Positions 1-9,820 are shown, counted from the stretch's first letter. The stretch is 64,000 nt of DNA from Variovorax sp. (GCA_025352265.1 JANXTS010000046.1:1-64000); one strand, 5' to 3'. The notes: a model not told the origin generated them from the sequence alone. A program made the numbers and translations.

Positions 1-1
1 G

Positions 2-910
2 TATTCAGGAAATGGGGACCGCCCACCCGCCTACTCATTTGCTAACTTCAACACGGAGTGGCAGTCGATTGCGACAGCGATTCGGCAGGCTTTGCCCGCT
101 GCGATACTGACCGGCCCGGCAACGGCGTACAAAGTAAGCGACTACACCGTCCCGTTTGCTCGCGCCAACGCTGCCACAGCATCGCTCCTCACCCAGCATT
201 ACTACCGCGCCGATGGTCAGGCTGCAACATCGTCGCTGGACTTGTTGCTGAAACCCGATCCTGCCTTACTTAAAAACCTGCAACTGCTTTCGTCAGCGGC
301 AAGCACGAACGCGTTGCCGCTGGGGTTTCGCATGGGCGAATGTAATTCCTTCTACAACGGCGGTGCCCCCAATGTGAGCGATGGCTACGGCACTGCATTG
401 TGGTCGCTGGACTTCATGTTCAGTTGTGCATTGGCCCAGTGTCGAGGCGTCAACTTCCACGGCGGAGGCTTTGGTCCAGGCTACACGCCGATCGCGGATA
501 AAAATGGCACTGTTGTCGAGGCGCGGCCCGTGTTTTACGGCATGACGATGTTTGCACAGCTTGCGCAAGGTCACGCCGTCCCGGCCATCGTCACGCTTGG
601 GCAGTCGGTTAACTTCACGGCTTACGGCGTCGCGCGCACCGATGGCGGGGTCAACGTTCTCTTGATCAACAAAGATCCGGTTGTCACCGTGATCGCCACT
701 GTAGATGCCGGTTCTTCGGTCAACGCAATGGTGCCACTGGCTCTCACGGGTCCGGAACTGTCTTCGACCAGCGGATTTCTGCTCGGCAACACTGCGATCG
801 ACTCCAACGGTGCTTGGTCGCCGCAGAAGGCCAACGCATTGCCCGCGGCGAAAGGATTGTTGACGGTCAACGTGGCACCGTTGACGGCGTTGCTGCTGCA
901 GTCAGCGTGA
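2..910 (+). CDS. GH79-like glycoside hydrolase, C-terminal part (cut by window edge)
   Basis: The reading frame is open from the first bases of the window, so the true start lies upstream and about 302 residues are visible. The sequence carries a GECNSFYNGG stretch (Glu codon at 338-340), then VSDGYGTALWSLDF and GVNFHGGGFGPGY. This layout matches the nucleophile region of family 79 beta-glucuronidase/heparanase-like enzymes, in which a Glu before the conserved Ser/Asn acts as nucleophile. The last ~120 residues look like the beta-sandwich C-terminal domain of that family (NVLLINKD, TALLLQSA ending). The family hydrolyses glucuronides or related glycosides, usually exported; the signal peptide would be outside the window. 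An IS21 remnant starts within about 50 bases of the stop. Family assignment is from motif recall; substrate is unknown. Confidence 0.7.
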   Translation, partial: YSGNGDRPPAYSFANFNTEWQSIATAIRQALPAAILTGPATAYKVSDYTVPFARANAATASLLTQHYYRADGQAATSSLDLLLKPDPALLKNLQLLSSAASTNALPLGFRMGECNSFYNGGAPNVSDGYGTALWSLDFMFSCALAQCRGVNFHGGGFGPGYTPIADKNGTVVEARPVFYGMTMFAQLAQGHAVPAIVTLGQSVNFTAYGVARTDGGVNVLLINKDPVVTVIATVDAGSSVNAMVPLALTGPELSSTSGFLLGNTAIDSNGAWSPQKANALPAAKGLLTVNVAPLTALLLQSA

Positions 911-959
911 CGTTTGCAGTGTGCACATCAACCGGATGTATGGCAACTCCAGACCCTGA

Positions 960-1898
960 GTGACGCCGCCCCTGGAACGCCGGTTCGTGCAAGGCCGCCT
1001 GGACCGGCCGAGCCATTACATGCTGCTCGACTACGGCCGCATCCATGAGGACTGGCGCTCGAGGGAATGACCCTCATGCTGCTCTGGGGGGTGCGTCGCT
1101 GGCCACCCCGGGTAGCCCACTTACCGCTACAGCCAGTTCTGCGAGCGGTATCGACGCTATGCATTGCGACTGAAGCGCTCGATGCGCCAGATCCACCGCG
1201 CCGGCGAAAAGCTCTTCGTCGACTACGCCGGCCTAACGGTCGAAGTCACCGATGGTGCCCGGGCGTATATCTTTGTGACCGCGCTCGGTGCCTCCAGCTA
1301 CACCTTCGCCTGCGCAACGCCGCGCGAGACCATGGCCGACTGGCTGCATGGGTGCGCACGCGCCCTGGGCTTAATCGGCGGCGTGCCCCAACTGATCGTG
1401 CCGGACAACCCGCGCCCGATGATCGCGAGCCCGAACCGATATGAACCCTGCGCCAACGAGACGATGAAGGACTTCGCGCGTCACTACGGCACCTCGGTGA
1501 TGCCGGCGCGACCCCGCCATCCGCAGCACAAGGCCAAGGCCGAGTTGGCCGTTCAGGTGGTCGAGCGCTGCATCCTGATGCGCCTACATCATCAGCGCTT
1601 CGCTACGGTTGACGATGTCAACGAGGCGATCGACCCCTTGCTCCAGCGGCTCAACGGCAAGCCGTTCCAGAAGCTGCCAGGCAGCCGTGCGAGCGCCTTC
1701 TCCGACCGGAATGCACCCGCCTTGCAGGCGCTGCCGCTACCGCTGCAGCCGTGGGAGTGGGCCGCCTTCAAGAGCGTGCGCGTGCATATCGATCACCACA
1801 TCAAGATCGACGGCCACCGCTACAGCGTGCCCCAAAACCTCGTGGGCCTGCTGCTGGAAGCACGCATCACCGAGCACGCGGTCGAACTGCATCACTGA
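960..1898 (+). pseudogene. istA: istA, IS21-family transposase, broken and 5'-truncated
   Basis: From 960 the frame reads PLERRFVQG...YMLLDYGRIHEDW, typical of the IstA N-terminal half, but it hits TGA at 1068. The sequence continues in another frame (MTLMLLWG from 1067) and then returns to the first frame, where a TAG at 1113-1115 interrupts it. From about 1116 to 1898 the reading is intact: YSQFCERY, then the catalytic core FVDYAG (first Asp), LIVPDNPRP (second Asp) and KAELAVQVVE (Glu), and the C-terminal domain ending VELHH. The far N-terminal HTH region is missing. The apparent ORF from 1164 begins on an internal TTG and is not a real start. Confidence 0.85.
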
Positions 1899-1923
1899 AC
1901 GCCCGAACCACAAGGACGACACA

Positions 1924-2695
1924 ATGCTGATGAACACGACTCTAGACCAACTGCGCAGCCTGAAGCTGCTTGGCATGGCAACAGGACTACAGGACCACAG
2001 GACCAACTCACCATGCTTGCATGCCGGCCATGAGCTTCGAGGAGCGCACCGCCTTGTTGGTCGAGCGCGAGGTCCACTGGCGTGGCGACAAGCGACGTGA
2101 GCGGCTTTTGAAGGAAGCGCGGTTGCAGTACCCGCAAGCGGCCATCGAAGACATGGATGGGCGTGCTGGCAGCGGCGTCGATCGCAAGACTGTCATGAGC
2201 CTGGCGCTGGGCGACTGGATCGTTTCGGGTCACGGCGTGCTGATCACGGGACCTACCGGTGCGCGCAAGTCCGGGCTTGCCTGCGCGCTGGCGCAGTACG
2301 CCTGCCGGCGCGGTCGGTCCGCGTATTACCAGCGGATGCCTCGCCTGGGCGAGGAGTTGCGCATCCGTCACGGCAACGAGACCTTCGGCAAGTGGCTGAT
2401 GCGGTTGGCCAAAACGAATGTGCTGTTGCTCGACGATTGGGGCATGGCCGCGCTGGTCGTACAGGCCCGGTCCGAGCTGCTGGAAATCATCGACGACCGG
2501 CTTGTTAACAAGGCCACCATCATCACCAGCCAGTTGCCGATCGCGCATTGGCATGCATGGGTCGGAGACGCCACCATCGCCGATGCGATCCTGGATCGCC
2601 AGATGCAGCAGAACCACCGGCTCACCCTGACGGGTGAGTCTCTGCGACAAAAACCAAAAACCACTCAAAAGGAGAAGAACGCAGACCCATCGTGA
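1924..2695 (+). pseudogene. istB: istB, IS21-family helper ATPase, frameshifted
   Basis: The natural start is ATG 1924 (MLMNTTLDQLRSLKLLGMA), 25 bases after the istA stop. The frame is lost between about 1995 and 2018 and resumes in the next frame at MSFEERTALLVERE (2030). The AAA+ region follows: a Walker A-like GPTGARKS in which the usual Gly before Lys is Arg, Walker B VLLLDDWGMA, and the IstB signature TSQLPIAHWHAW. The ending LTLTGESLR is standard for IS408-type IstB. The frameshift alone should abolish function; the Walker A substitution suggests further decay. Confidence 0.85.
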
Positions 2696-2808
2696 CCGAC
2701 ACTTCTAGAATCTAAACGCACAACTCCACACGCATGACCACCTGTCACGATCAAGCGGAATCGACGGTCACGTTCGCCGGAATACGCATCCGGCATTCCG
2801 CGGTACAA

Positions 2809-2931
2809 GAACGCGCCCAAGCGAGCCTGCCTCCGGACGTTTTCGCGGTCGTTAAGAAGCAGGTTGACGGCGCCCAGCGTAATCATGATCAGATTCGTGC
2901 TCTGATCAACGCCGCCCGCGACTGCAGCTGA
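2809..2931 (+). pseudogene. C-terminal remnant of a PA2169-family four-helix protein
   Basis: About 40 residues survive: QASLPPDVFAVVKKQ, then GAQRNHDQIRALINAAR. This resembles the conserved C-terminal helix of the PA2169/DUF2383 family (small four-helix-bundle proteins of unknown, probably stress-related function), which ends with an RNHDQVRALRD-like motif. The N-terminal three quarters are absent and replaced by the IS21 right end. An upstream in-frame ATG at 2734 lies in IS sequence and gives an artificial fusion. The family call rests on a short stretch and is tentative. Confidence 0.5.
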
Positions 2932-2969
2932 CTATTTGCTTCCCACGCACGCCTTCATGGCGTGTATCG

Positions 2970-4080
2970 CTAGGAATTGGTCGCCTCGACCGGAGTCAGC
3001 ATATAGCGCCTGCAATGGCCGAAGTAGCCCTTCTCATGCGATGCCACGAGATCGACAGCGCTGTTCCGCAACCATGGCGGTGCGTCGATCATCTTGGAGT
3101 GGATCGACAACAGATCCTTACGCCAGGCCTTGCGCGTGGCCGCGTCCATCTGCCGCGCGTGCGATGCGCCCACCACACGTGCCAAATAGTAAGCCGCCGT
3201 CGTTGCCTCTTCGACATCCAAGCGCTCGAACTTTAGCTTCAGATCTTGCGGCAGCAATTCGCGCACGAACGCCGACCGCCGCAACACCCGCCCAGCATGC
3301 ATCCGGCTGCCAAGAAAAGGCGACATCGCCTTTGCGCCATGGCACCACCCGTTCTGCGTTGTTGTCCGGCATCAAGCCTTGTTTTGGATCGTGCGGGGCA
3401 ACGGCGGTGATTGCCTCTTTGATGTCCAGCAGGCAGAAGTCGCGACCACGGGCGGCCTTGCGCCCGATGTCCAAAAGCACGGCGTAACGCAGCCGCCCAG
3501 TGAACTGCAGCCCCTCATCCAGTAGGCGACGTCGAGCATTCGAACTTCTGCCGAATCGTCGCGATGACTTAACTGCGTCACCAAGTGCTGCACTTCGTCG
3601 CTTTGCACGAGCTGCCGCGCGCTCCGCGTCAGACACCGGCCAAAACCGTTTGCCCAATGGGATTGCACGAGTCGCACCTTCAACCCGCTCCGTCGCAGGA
3701 TGCTGCCAGGTACGCCGTCTGGCGTCGCGCATGGCCTGGGCCACGGTAAGCGGCTTCAGCGAAGGCCGCGCAACCTTGGGTGGCGCCAAGGCGTCGGTAT
3801 AGCCAAGGCTCAGCTGCTCGATCATTTTGGCGGTAACGACTCAAGGAAGATCCGAGCCGCCCGCCGCCGAAGCCAGCGACAGACCCAGCCTGACCAGGTC
3901 GTGTACCGGGTTGCCGACCACGGTCTGGTCGAAATCCCGGATCTCTATGACAAGCTCGCCATGGACGTCTGCCACCGGACCGAGATTGCCGATGTGACAG
4001 TCGCCGCAGATCCACATGGTCGGCCCTTCGGGCAATGCGACTCGCTCCACGGAGTCGAGCGTGTCTGTGAAGTTTTACTT
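2970..4080 (-). pseudogene. DUF2252 family protein, broken
   Basis: Reading on the minus strand, WICGDCHIGNLGP and IRDFDQTVVGNPVHDLVRL (residues encoded before 3844) are diagnostic of DUF2252, a kinase-fold-like family of unknown function. TGA at 3843-3841 interrupts the frame exactly where the family has Gly (LPG to LP-stop). The same frame then continues (MIEQLSLGY, TIPLGKRFWPV-like, GLQFTGRLRYAVLLDIG, CLLDIKEA). Near 3330 the frame shifts and resumes as FLGSRMHAGRVLRRSAFVRELLPQDLKL and ends ASHEKGYFGHCRRYM at 2970. The N-terminal ~100 residues are missing upstream of 4080. So there is one nonsense mutation, one frameshift and a 5' truncation. Confidence 0.85.
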
Positions 4081-4260
4081 TTCAAAATAGGCAAGTTGTT
4101 GTGGATATCGCCTGGACGACACATGGCGTGCGCAACCGCCCTTTACGTGTCGGGGATTCGCCAATCTAAAGCACAACGTTGTCTTCTTTGTGGGCCGGCA
4201 CATGCAGCGCGCGTCGTCTTGGGAAACAGCGGCGGCCAATGCTGCGGGCGATCTGCGCTA

Positions 4261-5082
4261 TCAAGTGGCGTCGGCTTGCACCTCGACGAAGCCCAATCCT
4301 GAAACCTCGAAACGAAAGCGCCCCGACGTGGTCGGGAACTTGGTGGTGACCATGCTGCCGGTCATCACGATGTCGCCGGCCCGAAGGCTCTCGCCGCTCG
4401 TAGCGAGATGCTCGGCAAGCCAGACCACCGACAGCAATGGATTACCGAGCACATCGGCGCCGCGACCGGTGTCGAGCACGCTGCCGTCTTCGGTGGTGAC
4501 GCTGCCTTCGACCAAAGACAGGTCGGGCCATGTCGACTGGAACGCGCCGCCGACGATACCGGCGTTCCATGCGTTGTCGGCAACCAGCGAGAGCACGTCG
4601 AGGGTCTTGTAGTCGCAACCCCGGTCGTCGACGATCTCGATGGCAGGCGCCACGCCGTCGATAGCTGCAACAACGTCCGCAAGCATGACGGGTCGGCCAG
4701 AACGACCGGACGGCACCAGATCGCGACCGAGGCGCACTGCGATTTCGAACTCGATGCCGAAGCGGCCGTAGCTAGAAGGTTTGAGCACGACGCCCGACGA
4801 ATGCACCCGGTCCGTGAACACGGCGCCTGCCACGGGGGTGTCGATGCCGCACATCGCCTGCATGGCAGTCGATGTCAGCCCGATCTTGTAGCCAGCACGT
4901 GTCACTCCGCGAGTCTTCGCTTGGAGCGCGTTGTAGCGGTCCTGCACGCGGTATGCGTCGCGCATCGTATGGATGCCACGGGTTGCGGCAAAGGGCTCGA
5001 AGCTGCGGCTGCCGGCGTGCTGCGTCATGAGCCATTCGGCTGTGTCTTGCGCCAAGGAAAATTCCGCTTTTTTTGTCTCCAT
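4261..5082 (-). CDS. 2-keto-4-pentenoate hydratase / fumarylacetoacetate hydrolase-fold protein
   Basis: A 273-residue cytosolic protein resembling the MhpD/DmpE hydratases, which add water to 2-hydroxypenta-2,4-dienoate in meta-cleavage pathways. Visible signatures are YKIGLTS, the metal-binding EFEIAVRLGRD (Glu pair), PAIEIVDDRG and a late GDIVMTGS. ATG 5082 was chosen because GGA sits seven bases upstream; an in-frame GTG at 5103 overlaps the previous stop. It begins 15 bases after the ankyrin gene and so may be co-transcribed with the mltG-tatD operon, although no other aromatic-degradation gene is nearby. The exact substrate cannot be told; related decarboxylases share this fold. Confidence 0.8.
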   Translation of the reverse strand: METKKAEFSLAQDTAEWLMTQHAGSRSFEPFAATRGIHTMRDAYRVQDRYNALQAKTRGVTRAGYKIGLTSTAMQAMCGIDTPVAGAVFTDRVHSSGVVLKPSSYGRFGIEFEIAVRLGRDLVPSGRSGRPVMLADVVAAIDGVAPAIEIVDDRGCDYKTLDVLSLVADNAWNAGIVGGAFQSTWPDLSLVEGSVTTEDGSVLDTGRGADVLGNPLLSVVWLAEHLATSGESLRAGDIVMTGSMVTTKFPTTSGRFRFEVSGLGFVEVQADAT

Positions 5083-5096
5083 TGCTGATCCTTGTT

Positions 5097-5798
5097 TCAC
5101 CACTTCCCCTCAGTGGCCGCTGGTTTTTCGACAGTGGTTGCCGCTGGTTTCAGGAGCGGCTTGGCTTTCATTGCGGTCGTGATCAGCCCGACCGCGTCGG
5201 GCCGCCTGCCGCGCTGCGCGAACTCCAGGGCGGTCATGCCCTGCTGGTTTTTCATCGCGGTATCGGCACCCTCGTCGAGCAGTAATTTCACCGCATCCGA
5301 CGAGCCGTACATCGCGGCCATCATCAGCGGCGTGGTGCCGTTGGGCGACTGCGCATCGATGAAGGCGAAGGCTTCGAGCAGTTTCTTCATGATCTCCACA
5401 TGGCCTCCCGAGGCCGCGTAGTGCAAGGGCGTCCAGCCCGGCTTATTGACGTCGGCATCGCGCGCCATGAGCTTGGCGACGACGTCCTGCTGGCCCTTGA
5501 GCGCTGCCATCATGAGCGGGCTTTCGTCCTGCGCGTTGCGCGCCTCGACATTGGTCTTGGGTGAAGCGATCAGCACTTCGATGACGCGCGGCGATGGCTC
5601 GCGCATAGCGATCAGCAGGCCGGTCTGGCCTCGCTCATCCTTGGTATTGGGGTCGAAACCGCGCTTGATCAGGTCAGTGACGCCGCTTGCGTTGTCGCCA
5701 CGAACGGCCCTGAAAAAGTCATCGAACGAACCGGCGTGTGCCGCAAAAGAACACGCAAAAACAACAAGATACAGTGATTTATTTAGGTAATACTTCAT
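5097..5798 (-). CDS. Exported ankyrin-repeat protein
   Basis: 233 residues. The first 22 or so form a signal peptide (Lys near the start, hydrophobic LYLVVFACSFA, cleavage after AHA), so the protein should be periplasmic. The rest is five to six ankyrin repeats, recognisable by GQTGLLIAM, DESPLMMAALKG, GWTPLHYAASGGH, GTTPLMMAAMYG and GMTALEFAQ. Ankyrin repeats mediate protein binding; the partner is unknown. The start ATG shares one base with the tatD stop (TAATG), so translation is coupled to tatD. Such an ankyrin gene directly after tatD is a common arrangement in related Burkholderiales, as I recall. Confidence 0.85.
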   Translation of the reverse strand: MKYYLNKSLYLVVFACSFAAHAGSFDDFFRAVRGDNASGVTDLIKRGFDPNTKDERGQTGLLIAMREPSPRVIEVLIASPKTNVEARNAQDESPLMMAALKGQQDVVAKLMARDADVNKPGWTPLHYAASGGHVEIMKKLLEAFAFIDAQSPNGTTPLMMAAMYGSSDAVKLLLDEGADTAMKNQQGMTALEFAQRGRRPDAVGLITTAMKAKPLLKPAATTVEKPAATEGKW

Positions 5799-6622
5799 TA
5801 TTTGACGGCAAGATTCAGCGGTGTTGCGCCCGTGAAAAGGGTATTGAAATTGTCGCTCGTAACCTTGGCGATGGCTTCGATCGGTAGTTGCCGCAGTTCG
5901 GCGATCAGCCTCGCCACGAAGGGCACATACGACGGGTTGTTGGTCTTGCCGCGGTACGGCACCGGGGCGAGGTAAGGGCTATCGGTTTCGATCAGCATTC
6001 GGTCGAGCGGGACGAAGGCCGCGACATCGCGCAGGTCTTGCGCTTTCTTGAAGGTCAGGATGCCGGAGAACGAAATGTAGAAGCCCAGGTCGAGCGCAGC
6101 GCGGGCCACTTCGGCCGTTTCAGTGAAGCAATGGAAGACGCCGCCGGCCGCATGACCGGTCGCGTCTTCGCCCTCCTCCTTCAAGATCGCCAGCGTGTCG
6201 GCCGAGGCTTCGCGGGTGTGGATGACCAGTGGCTTGCGCGTTTGCTGGGCTGCGCGGATGTGCACGCGAAAGCGGTCGCGCTGCCACTCCATGTCGGCAA
6301 CGCTCCGGCCGCCCTTGCGCTCTTCCATCTGGTAGTAGTCGAGCCCGGTCTCGCCAATGGCGATGACCTTGGGCAACGCGGCGCGCTCGACCAGATCGGC
6401 AAGGGTGGGCTCCGCGATATCTTCGTTGTCGGGATGCACGCCGACGCTGGCCCAAAAGTTGTCGTAGCGTGCGGCCAGCGCCTGAACTTCGGCGAACTCT
6501 TCCAGCGTAGTGCAGATGCAAAGTGCCCGATCGACCTGCGCCTCGGCCATTGCCGCGCGGATCTGCGGCATTTGCTCGATGAGTTCGGGGTACGTGAGGT
6601 GGCAATGCGAATCGGTGAACAT
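5798..6622 (-). CDS. tatD: TatD family metal-dependent hydrolase (DNase)
   Basis: A 274-residue TIM-barrel hydrolase. Metal-binding and family motifs are present in order: FTDSHCHL at the N-terminus, GVHPDN, IGETGLDYY, VIHTREA, GVFHCFTE, and the C-terminal IETDSPYLAPVPYRGK. TatD/YcfH enzymes are two-metal nucleases/phosphoesterases linked to DNA repair and RNA or DNA turnover. Length matches the family (about 260-275). It follows pilZ after 66 bases and overlaps the ankyrin gene by one base. The sequence is intact. Confidence 0.93.
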   Translation of the reverse strand: MFTDSHCHLTYPELIEQMPQIRAAMAEAQVDRALCICTTLEEFAEVQALAARYDNFWASVGVHPDNEDIAEPTLADLVERAALPKVIAIGETGLDYYQMEERKGGRSVADMEWQRDRFRVHIRAAQQTRKPLVIHTREASADTLAILKEEGEDATGHAAGGVFHCFTETAEVARAALDLGFYISFSGILTFKKAQDLRDVAAFVPLDRMLIETDSPYLAPVPYRGKTNNPSYVPFVARLIAELRQLPIEAIAKVTSDNFNTLFTGATPLNLAVK

Positions 6623-6688
6623 GCCCCGATTGTCGCGAACCGCAAAAGACTGCGCCGGAGCGCTGCGCCAATGATGGCGCGAGACGCG

Positions 6689-7087
6689 CTAGATTGTCTG
6701 CGTAGCGCGGTCAGAAGCCATCGTGCCGCCCAGTGCTTCTTCGATGCGCGCCTTCAGCTGTCGCGATTTGTCGTCCGACGGAAACCGGATGCCGACGCCC
6801 GGTGAGCGATTGCCAGCCGCGCGTGCCGGCGTGATCCAGGCGACCTTGCCGGCCACCGGATAACGCTGCGGATCGTCCGGCAGCGTGAGCAGCACATAGA
6901 CATCGTCGCCGAGCCGGTACTCGCGCGAAGTCGGGATGAAGATGCCGCCCTCGGCGAACAGCGGAATGTAGGCTGCGTACAGCGCACCCTTTTCCTTGAT
7001 CGCCAGTTGAATGACGCTTGGCCGGGCCGGGCCTGCCGCTGCCGCGCCGTTAAACCCGGCGGCTGGTGGAATGAAGGGTGTATTCAT
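6689..7087 (-). CDS. pilZ: PilZ domain protein (type IV pilus PilZ type)
   Basis: 132 residues. The core LYAAYIPLFAEGGIFIPTSREY followed by LGDDVYVLLTLPDD and VAWITP matches the founding PilZ protein needed for type IV pilus biogenesis, which also lies next to holB in Pseudomonas. Like that founding member, it lacks the N-terminal RxxxR motif that most PilZ domains use to bind c-di-GMP, so direct nucleotide binding is unlikely. The proline/alanine-rich first ~20 residues are an extension. Its ATG overlaps the holB stop (ATGA), indicating translational coupling. Confidence 0.92.
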   Translation of the reverse strand: MNTPFIPPAAGFNGAAAAGPARPSVIQLAIKEKGALYAAYIPLFAEGGIFIPTSREYRLGDDVYVLLTLPDDPQRYPVAGKVAWITPARAAGNRSPGVGIRFPSDDKSRQLKARIEEALGGTMASDRATQTI

Positions 7088-8133
7088 GGGCGTTGTGCGA
7101 CTGAGTTTAGGGTGCTTCGTGCTTCGCTAACAAGTGCTTCAAGCATCAGGCCCGCGTTGAACGGATGATCCGCAGTTTTTGCCGCGTTTGCGAGCGACTT
7201 CGACCAGCGCGCCAACGCGATGTGCGGGGGCACTGCCGGCAGGTCGGCCGGTTCGAAGAAACGCGGAGCGGCACCGCTGCCCGTCGCCATGAGGTCATGG
7301 CAAACCTTCTGTAATGCATCGATGGCCTGCGCCGGTGCATGGTCCGACAGCGCGCTGACATCCCCCCGCAACATGGCCTTGGGAAACAAGGACCAGGCTT
7401 TGGGCGAGCGCCCGCTTTGCGCCAGCCGCAGCGCATCCGAAGGTCGGCCACCGGCGGCGCGCAACAGGCCGACGACATCGGCATCAGGTACGCCTCGCGC
7501 CACCATCCAGGCATGCGCATCCGAGGCTTGGGGCCATGGCAGCGTGAAGCCGAGACAACGACTGCGAATGGTCGGCAGTAACTGCCAGGCGGCCTCGCTG
7601 GCGAGCACGAAGCGGATATCGCCGACCGGCTCTTCCAGCGTCTTCAGCAGTGCATTGGCGGTGATGTGGTTCATGCGCTCAGCCGGATACACCAACACGA
7701 CCTTGCCGCGGCCGCGCGCGCTCGTGCGCTGGGCAAAACCGACCGCGTCGCGCATCGCCTCGACCCGGATCTCGCGGCTCGGCTTGCGCTTCTTGTCGTC
7801 GATGTCGGACTGCGACTTTTCGTCGAGCGGCCAGCCGAGTTCCATCATCGTGACCTCGGGCATCAGCACACAAAGGTCGGCGTGGGTGCGGACTTCGATG
7901 GCGTGACAACTGGTGCAGTGGCCGCAGGCGGTGCCGTCGTCCTTCGGCTGCTCGCACAGCCACGCCGAAGCGAGAGCCAACGCCAGTTCGTACTGGCCGA
8001 GGCCCGATGCGCCTTGCAGCAGCCAGGCGTGGCCGCGTTGCCGCAACAGATCGGCGAGCGGCACTCGCAACCACGGCGATAGATCGGGTGCTACTTTGTC
8101 AACGCGGGCCGCAGTACTTTTGTCGGTGCTCAT
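7084..8133 (-). CDS. holB: DNA polymerase III subunit delta'
   Basis: 349 residues. The clamp-loader delta' subunit has an AAA+ fold without working ATPase; here the P-loop position reads GASGLGQ, lacking the Lys. Zinc-binding cysteines are visible at C60, C70, C73 and C76 (CGHCTSC). Further family motifs are [38 protein letters not shown] and [12 protein letters not shown] 8133 was chosen because it forms an ATGA overlap with the tmk stop; the longer open frame to 8556 is antisense-like sequence inside tmk. It is the third gene of the mltG-tmk-holB-pilZ chain, all joined by four-base overlaps. Confidence 0.93.
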   Translation of the reverse strand: MSTDKSTAARVDKVAPDLSPWLRVPLADLLRQRGHAWLLQGASGLGQYELALALASAWLCEQPKDDGTACGHCTSCHAIEVRTHADLCVLMPEVTMMELGWPLDEKSQSDIDDKKRKPSREIRVEAMRDAVGFAQRTSARGRGKVVLVYPAERMNHITANALLKTLEEPVGDIRFVLASEAAWQLLPTIRSRCLGFTLPWPQASDAHAWMVARGVPDADVVGLLRAAGGRPSDALRLAQSGRSPKAWSLFPKAMLRGDVSALSDHAPAQAIDALQKVCHDLMATGSGAAPRFFEPADLPAVPPHIALARWSKSLANAAKTADHPFNAGLMLEALVSEARSTLNSVAQRP

Positions 8134-8825
8134 AGCGATTCGCCCGTCCCCTTGGCAATCAGTCCGCGATCGAACAACGCGGCCTCGATCTGCTGCCAGA
8201 CCTGATCGCGCGCCTGGCTCGCGTCGATGCGCACGAAGCGCTCGGCGCCTGCTGCGCGCTCGGCGTAACCCGCCGCGACGCGCCGGAAGAATTCGACCGG
8301 CTGCGATTCGAACTTGTCGGGCACGCGCGCACCGGCGAGGCGCTCGGCGGCGATGGCGGGCAACAGGTCGAACCACAGCGTGATGTCGGGCTGCAAGAGC
8401 GAGTCGGACGCAGCGGTCGGTGATGCGGGTTCGGCAGATTCGGTCCCGATACCGCGACCGCCCTGCACCCAACGTTCCAAGGCCGACAGTACATTCATGT
8501 CGAAGCCGCGCCCTGCCCCCTGGTACGCAAAGGTCGCATCGGTGAACCGATCGCACAGCACGACATCGCCACGGGCGAGCGCCGGCTCTATCACCTTCAG
8601 CACGTGATCACGCCGCGCCGCGAAGACCAGCAACGATTCAGTCAGCGCGTCCATCGGCTGCTCCAGGATCAGACCGCGCAGCGTTTCGGCGAGCGGCGTG
8701 CCGCCCGGCTCTCGCGTGCGCGTCACGTTGCGACCCTGCGCTTTGAAAAGAACGGCCAGCGCATCGATGTGGCTGGATTTGCCGGCGCCGTCGATGCCCT
8801 CCAGCGTCAGAAACAAACCGCTCAT
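8130..8825 (-). CDS. tmk: Thymidylate kinase
   Basis: 231 residues. It phosphorylates dTMP to dTDP, the last specific step of dTTP synthesis. The Walker A GIDGAGKS spans residues 10-17, the DR/TREPGG motif binds dTMP, and FAARRDH and [17 protein letters not shown] are the Asp-Arg and lid-region motifs. An insertion of about 15 residues rich in Ser/Ala ([16 protein letters not shown]) precedes PDITLWFDL, slightly longer than the usual 205-215 residues. Both ends overlap neighbours by ATGA. Confidence 0.95.
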   Translation of the reverse strand: MSGLFLTLEGIDGAGKSSHIDALAVLFKAQGRNVTRTREPGGTPLAETLRGLILEQPMDALTESLLVFAARRDHVLKVIEPALARGDVVLCDRFTDATFAYQGAGRGFDMNVLSALERWVQGGRGIGTESAEPASPTAASDSLLQPDITLWFDLLPAIAAERLAGARVPDKFESQPVEFFRRVAAGYAERAAGAERFVRIDASQARDQVWQQIEAALFDRGLIAKGTGESL

Positions 8826-9820
8826 TGACCGCCTCTCTGGTACTTGTTGACTGCGCGGTTGTGCTCGTTGAGCGACGTGCTGAACTGGCTCGTGCCGTCG
8901 CCGCGCGAGACGAAATAGAGCGACCGGCTGCGTGCCGGTTGCACCGCTGCGAGCAATGCCGCCTTGCCCGGCATCGCGATCGGCGTGGGCGGTAAACCCG
9001 CACGCAGATAGGTGTTCCAGGGCGTGTCGGCCTGCAGATCGCGCTTGTGCAGGTTGCCGTCGTAGGCCGTGCCGAGCCCATAGATGACAGTCGGGTCGGT
9101 CTGCAGCGGCATGCCAACTCGCAGCCGGTTCACGAACACGGCGGCGATTTCTGCGCGATCGTTGGCTTCGCCTGTCTCTTTCTCGACAATGCTTGCCAAG
9201 ATTAGCGCCTCATCGGCCGACTTGAGCGGCACGTCGGTCGCACGGGCGGCCCAGGCGGCTTCCAGCTTTTTGTCCATGGCCCGCGTCGCGCGTTGCAGCA
9301 AGGCGACGTCGGTCGACCCTTTGGAGTAGGTGTAGGTGTCCGGAAAGAAGCGCCCCTCCGGGTGCACGCCTGGTTTGCCCAGCCTGGCCATCAGGGCGTC
9401 GTCGGTGAGGCCCATCGTGTCGGCCTTGAGCTGCTCGGCTTTGGCCAGCGCGGCGCGAACCTGCTTGAAGTTCCAGCCTTCGACCAGCACGACGCTGCGC
9501 GTGGCCTCTTCGCCGCGCACCAGCACCGCGAGCAGCGTGCGTGGCGTGAGCCCGCGTTCCAGTTCGTAACTGCCGGCGCGAATCTGTCGGTCTTGCCCAG
9601 AAAAGCGGAACCACCAATAGAGCAATTGCGGCTGCACCTCGACACCGGTGTCAGCCACCGCCTGTGCGATGCCGCGCGGCGTGGTGCCGAGTTCGACCGA
9701 CAGATCGACCGAAGTTGCAGGTAACTTGAGTGGTTGGTTGACCCACCACAGCGACCACGAGCCGAGCCCCAGCGCGACGAAGGCGCCCAGCAGAAAAATG
9801 GTCAGAAAAAAACGGCGCAT
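8822..9820 (-). CDS. mltG: Endolytic murein transglycosylase MltG
   Basis: 332 residues. MltG is an inner-membrane lytic transglycosylase that cleaves nascent glycan strands and sets their length. It has a single N-terminal membrane segment ([19 protein letters not shown]), a LysM-like region and the YceG catalytic domain with the signature ASIVEKETG, whose Glu is catalytic, then [21 protein letters not shown] and [16 protein letters not shown] 9820 (MRRFFLT) was preferred over the ATG at 9859 because the latter has no ribosome-binding site and would add a hydrophilic leader before the membrane segment. It heads the operon and is divergent from ygfZ. Confidence 0.93.
   Translation of the reverse strand: MRRFFLTIFLLGAFVALGLGSWSLWWVNQPLKLPATSVDLSVELGTTPRGIAQAVADTGVEVQPQLLYWWFRFSGQDRQIRAGSYELERGLTPRTLLAVLVRGEEATRSVVLVEGWNFKQVRAALAKAEQLKADTMGLTDDALMARLGKPGVHPEGRFFPDTYTYSKGSTDVALLQRATRAMDKKLEAAWAARATDVPLKSADEALILASIVEKETGEANDRAEIAAVFVNRLRVGMPLQTDPTVIYGLGTAYDGNLHKRDLQADTPWNTYLRAGLPPTPIAMPGKAALLAAVQPARSRSLYFVSRGDGTSQFSTSLNEHNRAVNKYQRGGQ

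Larger units (their letters stand above)
950..2805 (+). mobile_element. Degenerate IS21-family insertion sequence (IS408-like)
   Basis: Two consecutive plus-strand coding regions correspond to IstA (DDE transposase) and IstB (AAA+ helper ATPase), the defining pair of IS21-family elements. Both carry frameshifts or stops, so the element is inactive. The sequence after istB (about 2735-2800) resembles the non-coding right end of IS408-type elements, and the next recognisable coding sequence (2809 onward) is a 5'-truncated chromosomal gene, which places the right boundary near 2800. The left boundary is set only by the end of the GH79-like gene. Terminal inverted repeats and a target duplication could not be defined by eye. 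Confidence 0.75.

Noticed and set aside
1164..1898. Intact-looking IstA gene starting at 1164
   Set aside because: The start is an internal TTG in the middle of the transposase; upstream sequence carries a frameshift and a TAG, so the gene is broken.
5888..6805. 305-codon open frame on the plus strand
   Set aside because: It lies antisense across tatD and the pilZ gap, has no ribosome-binding site and no recognisable motif; GC-rich DNA commonly gives such long shadows.
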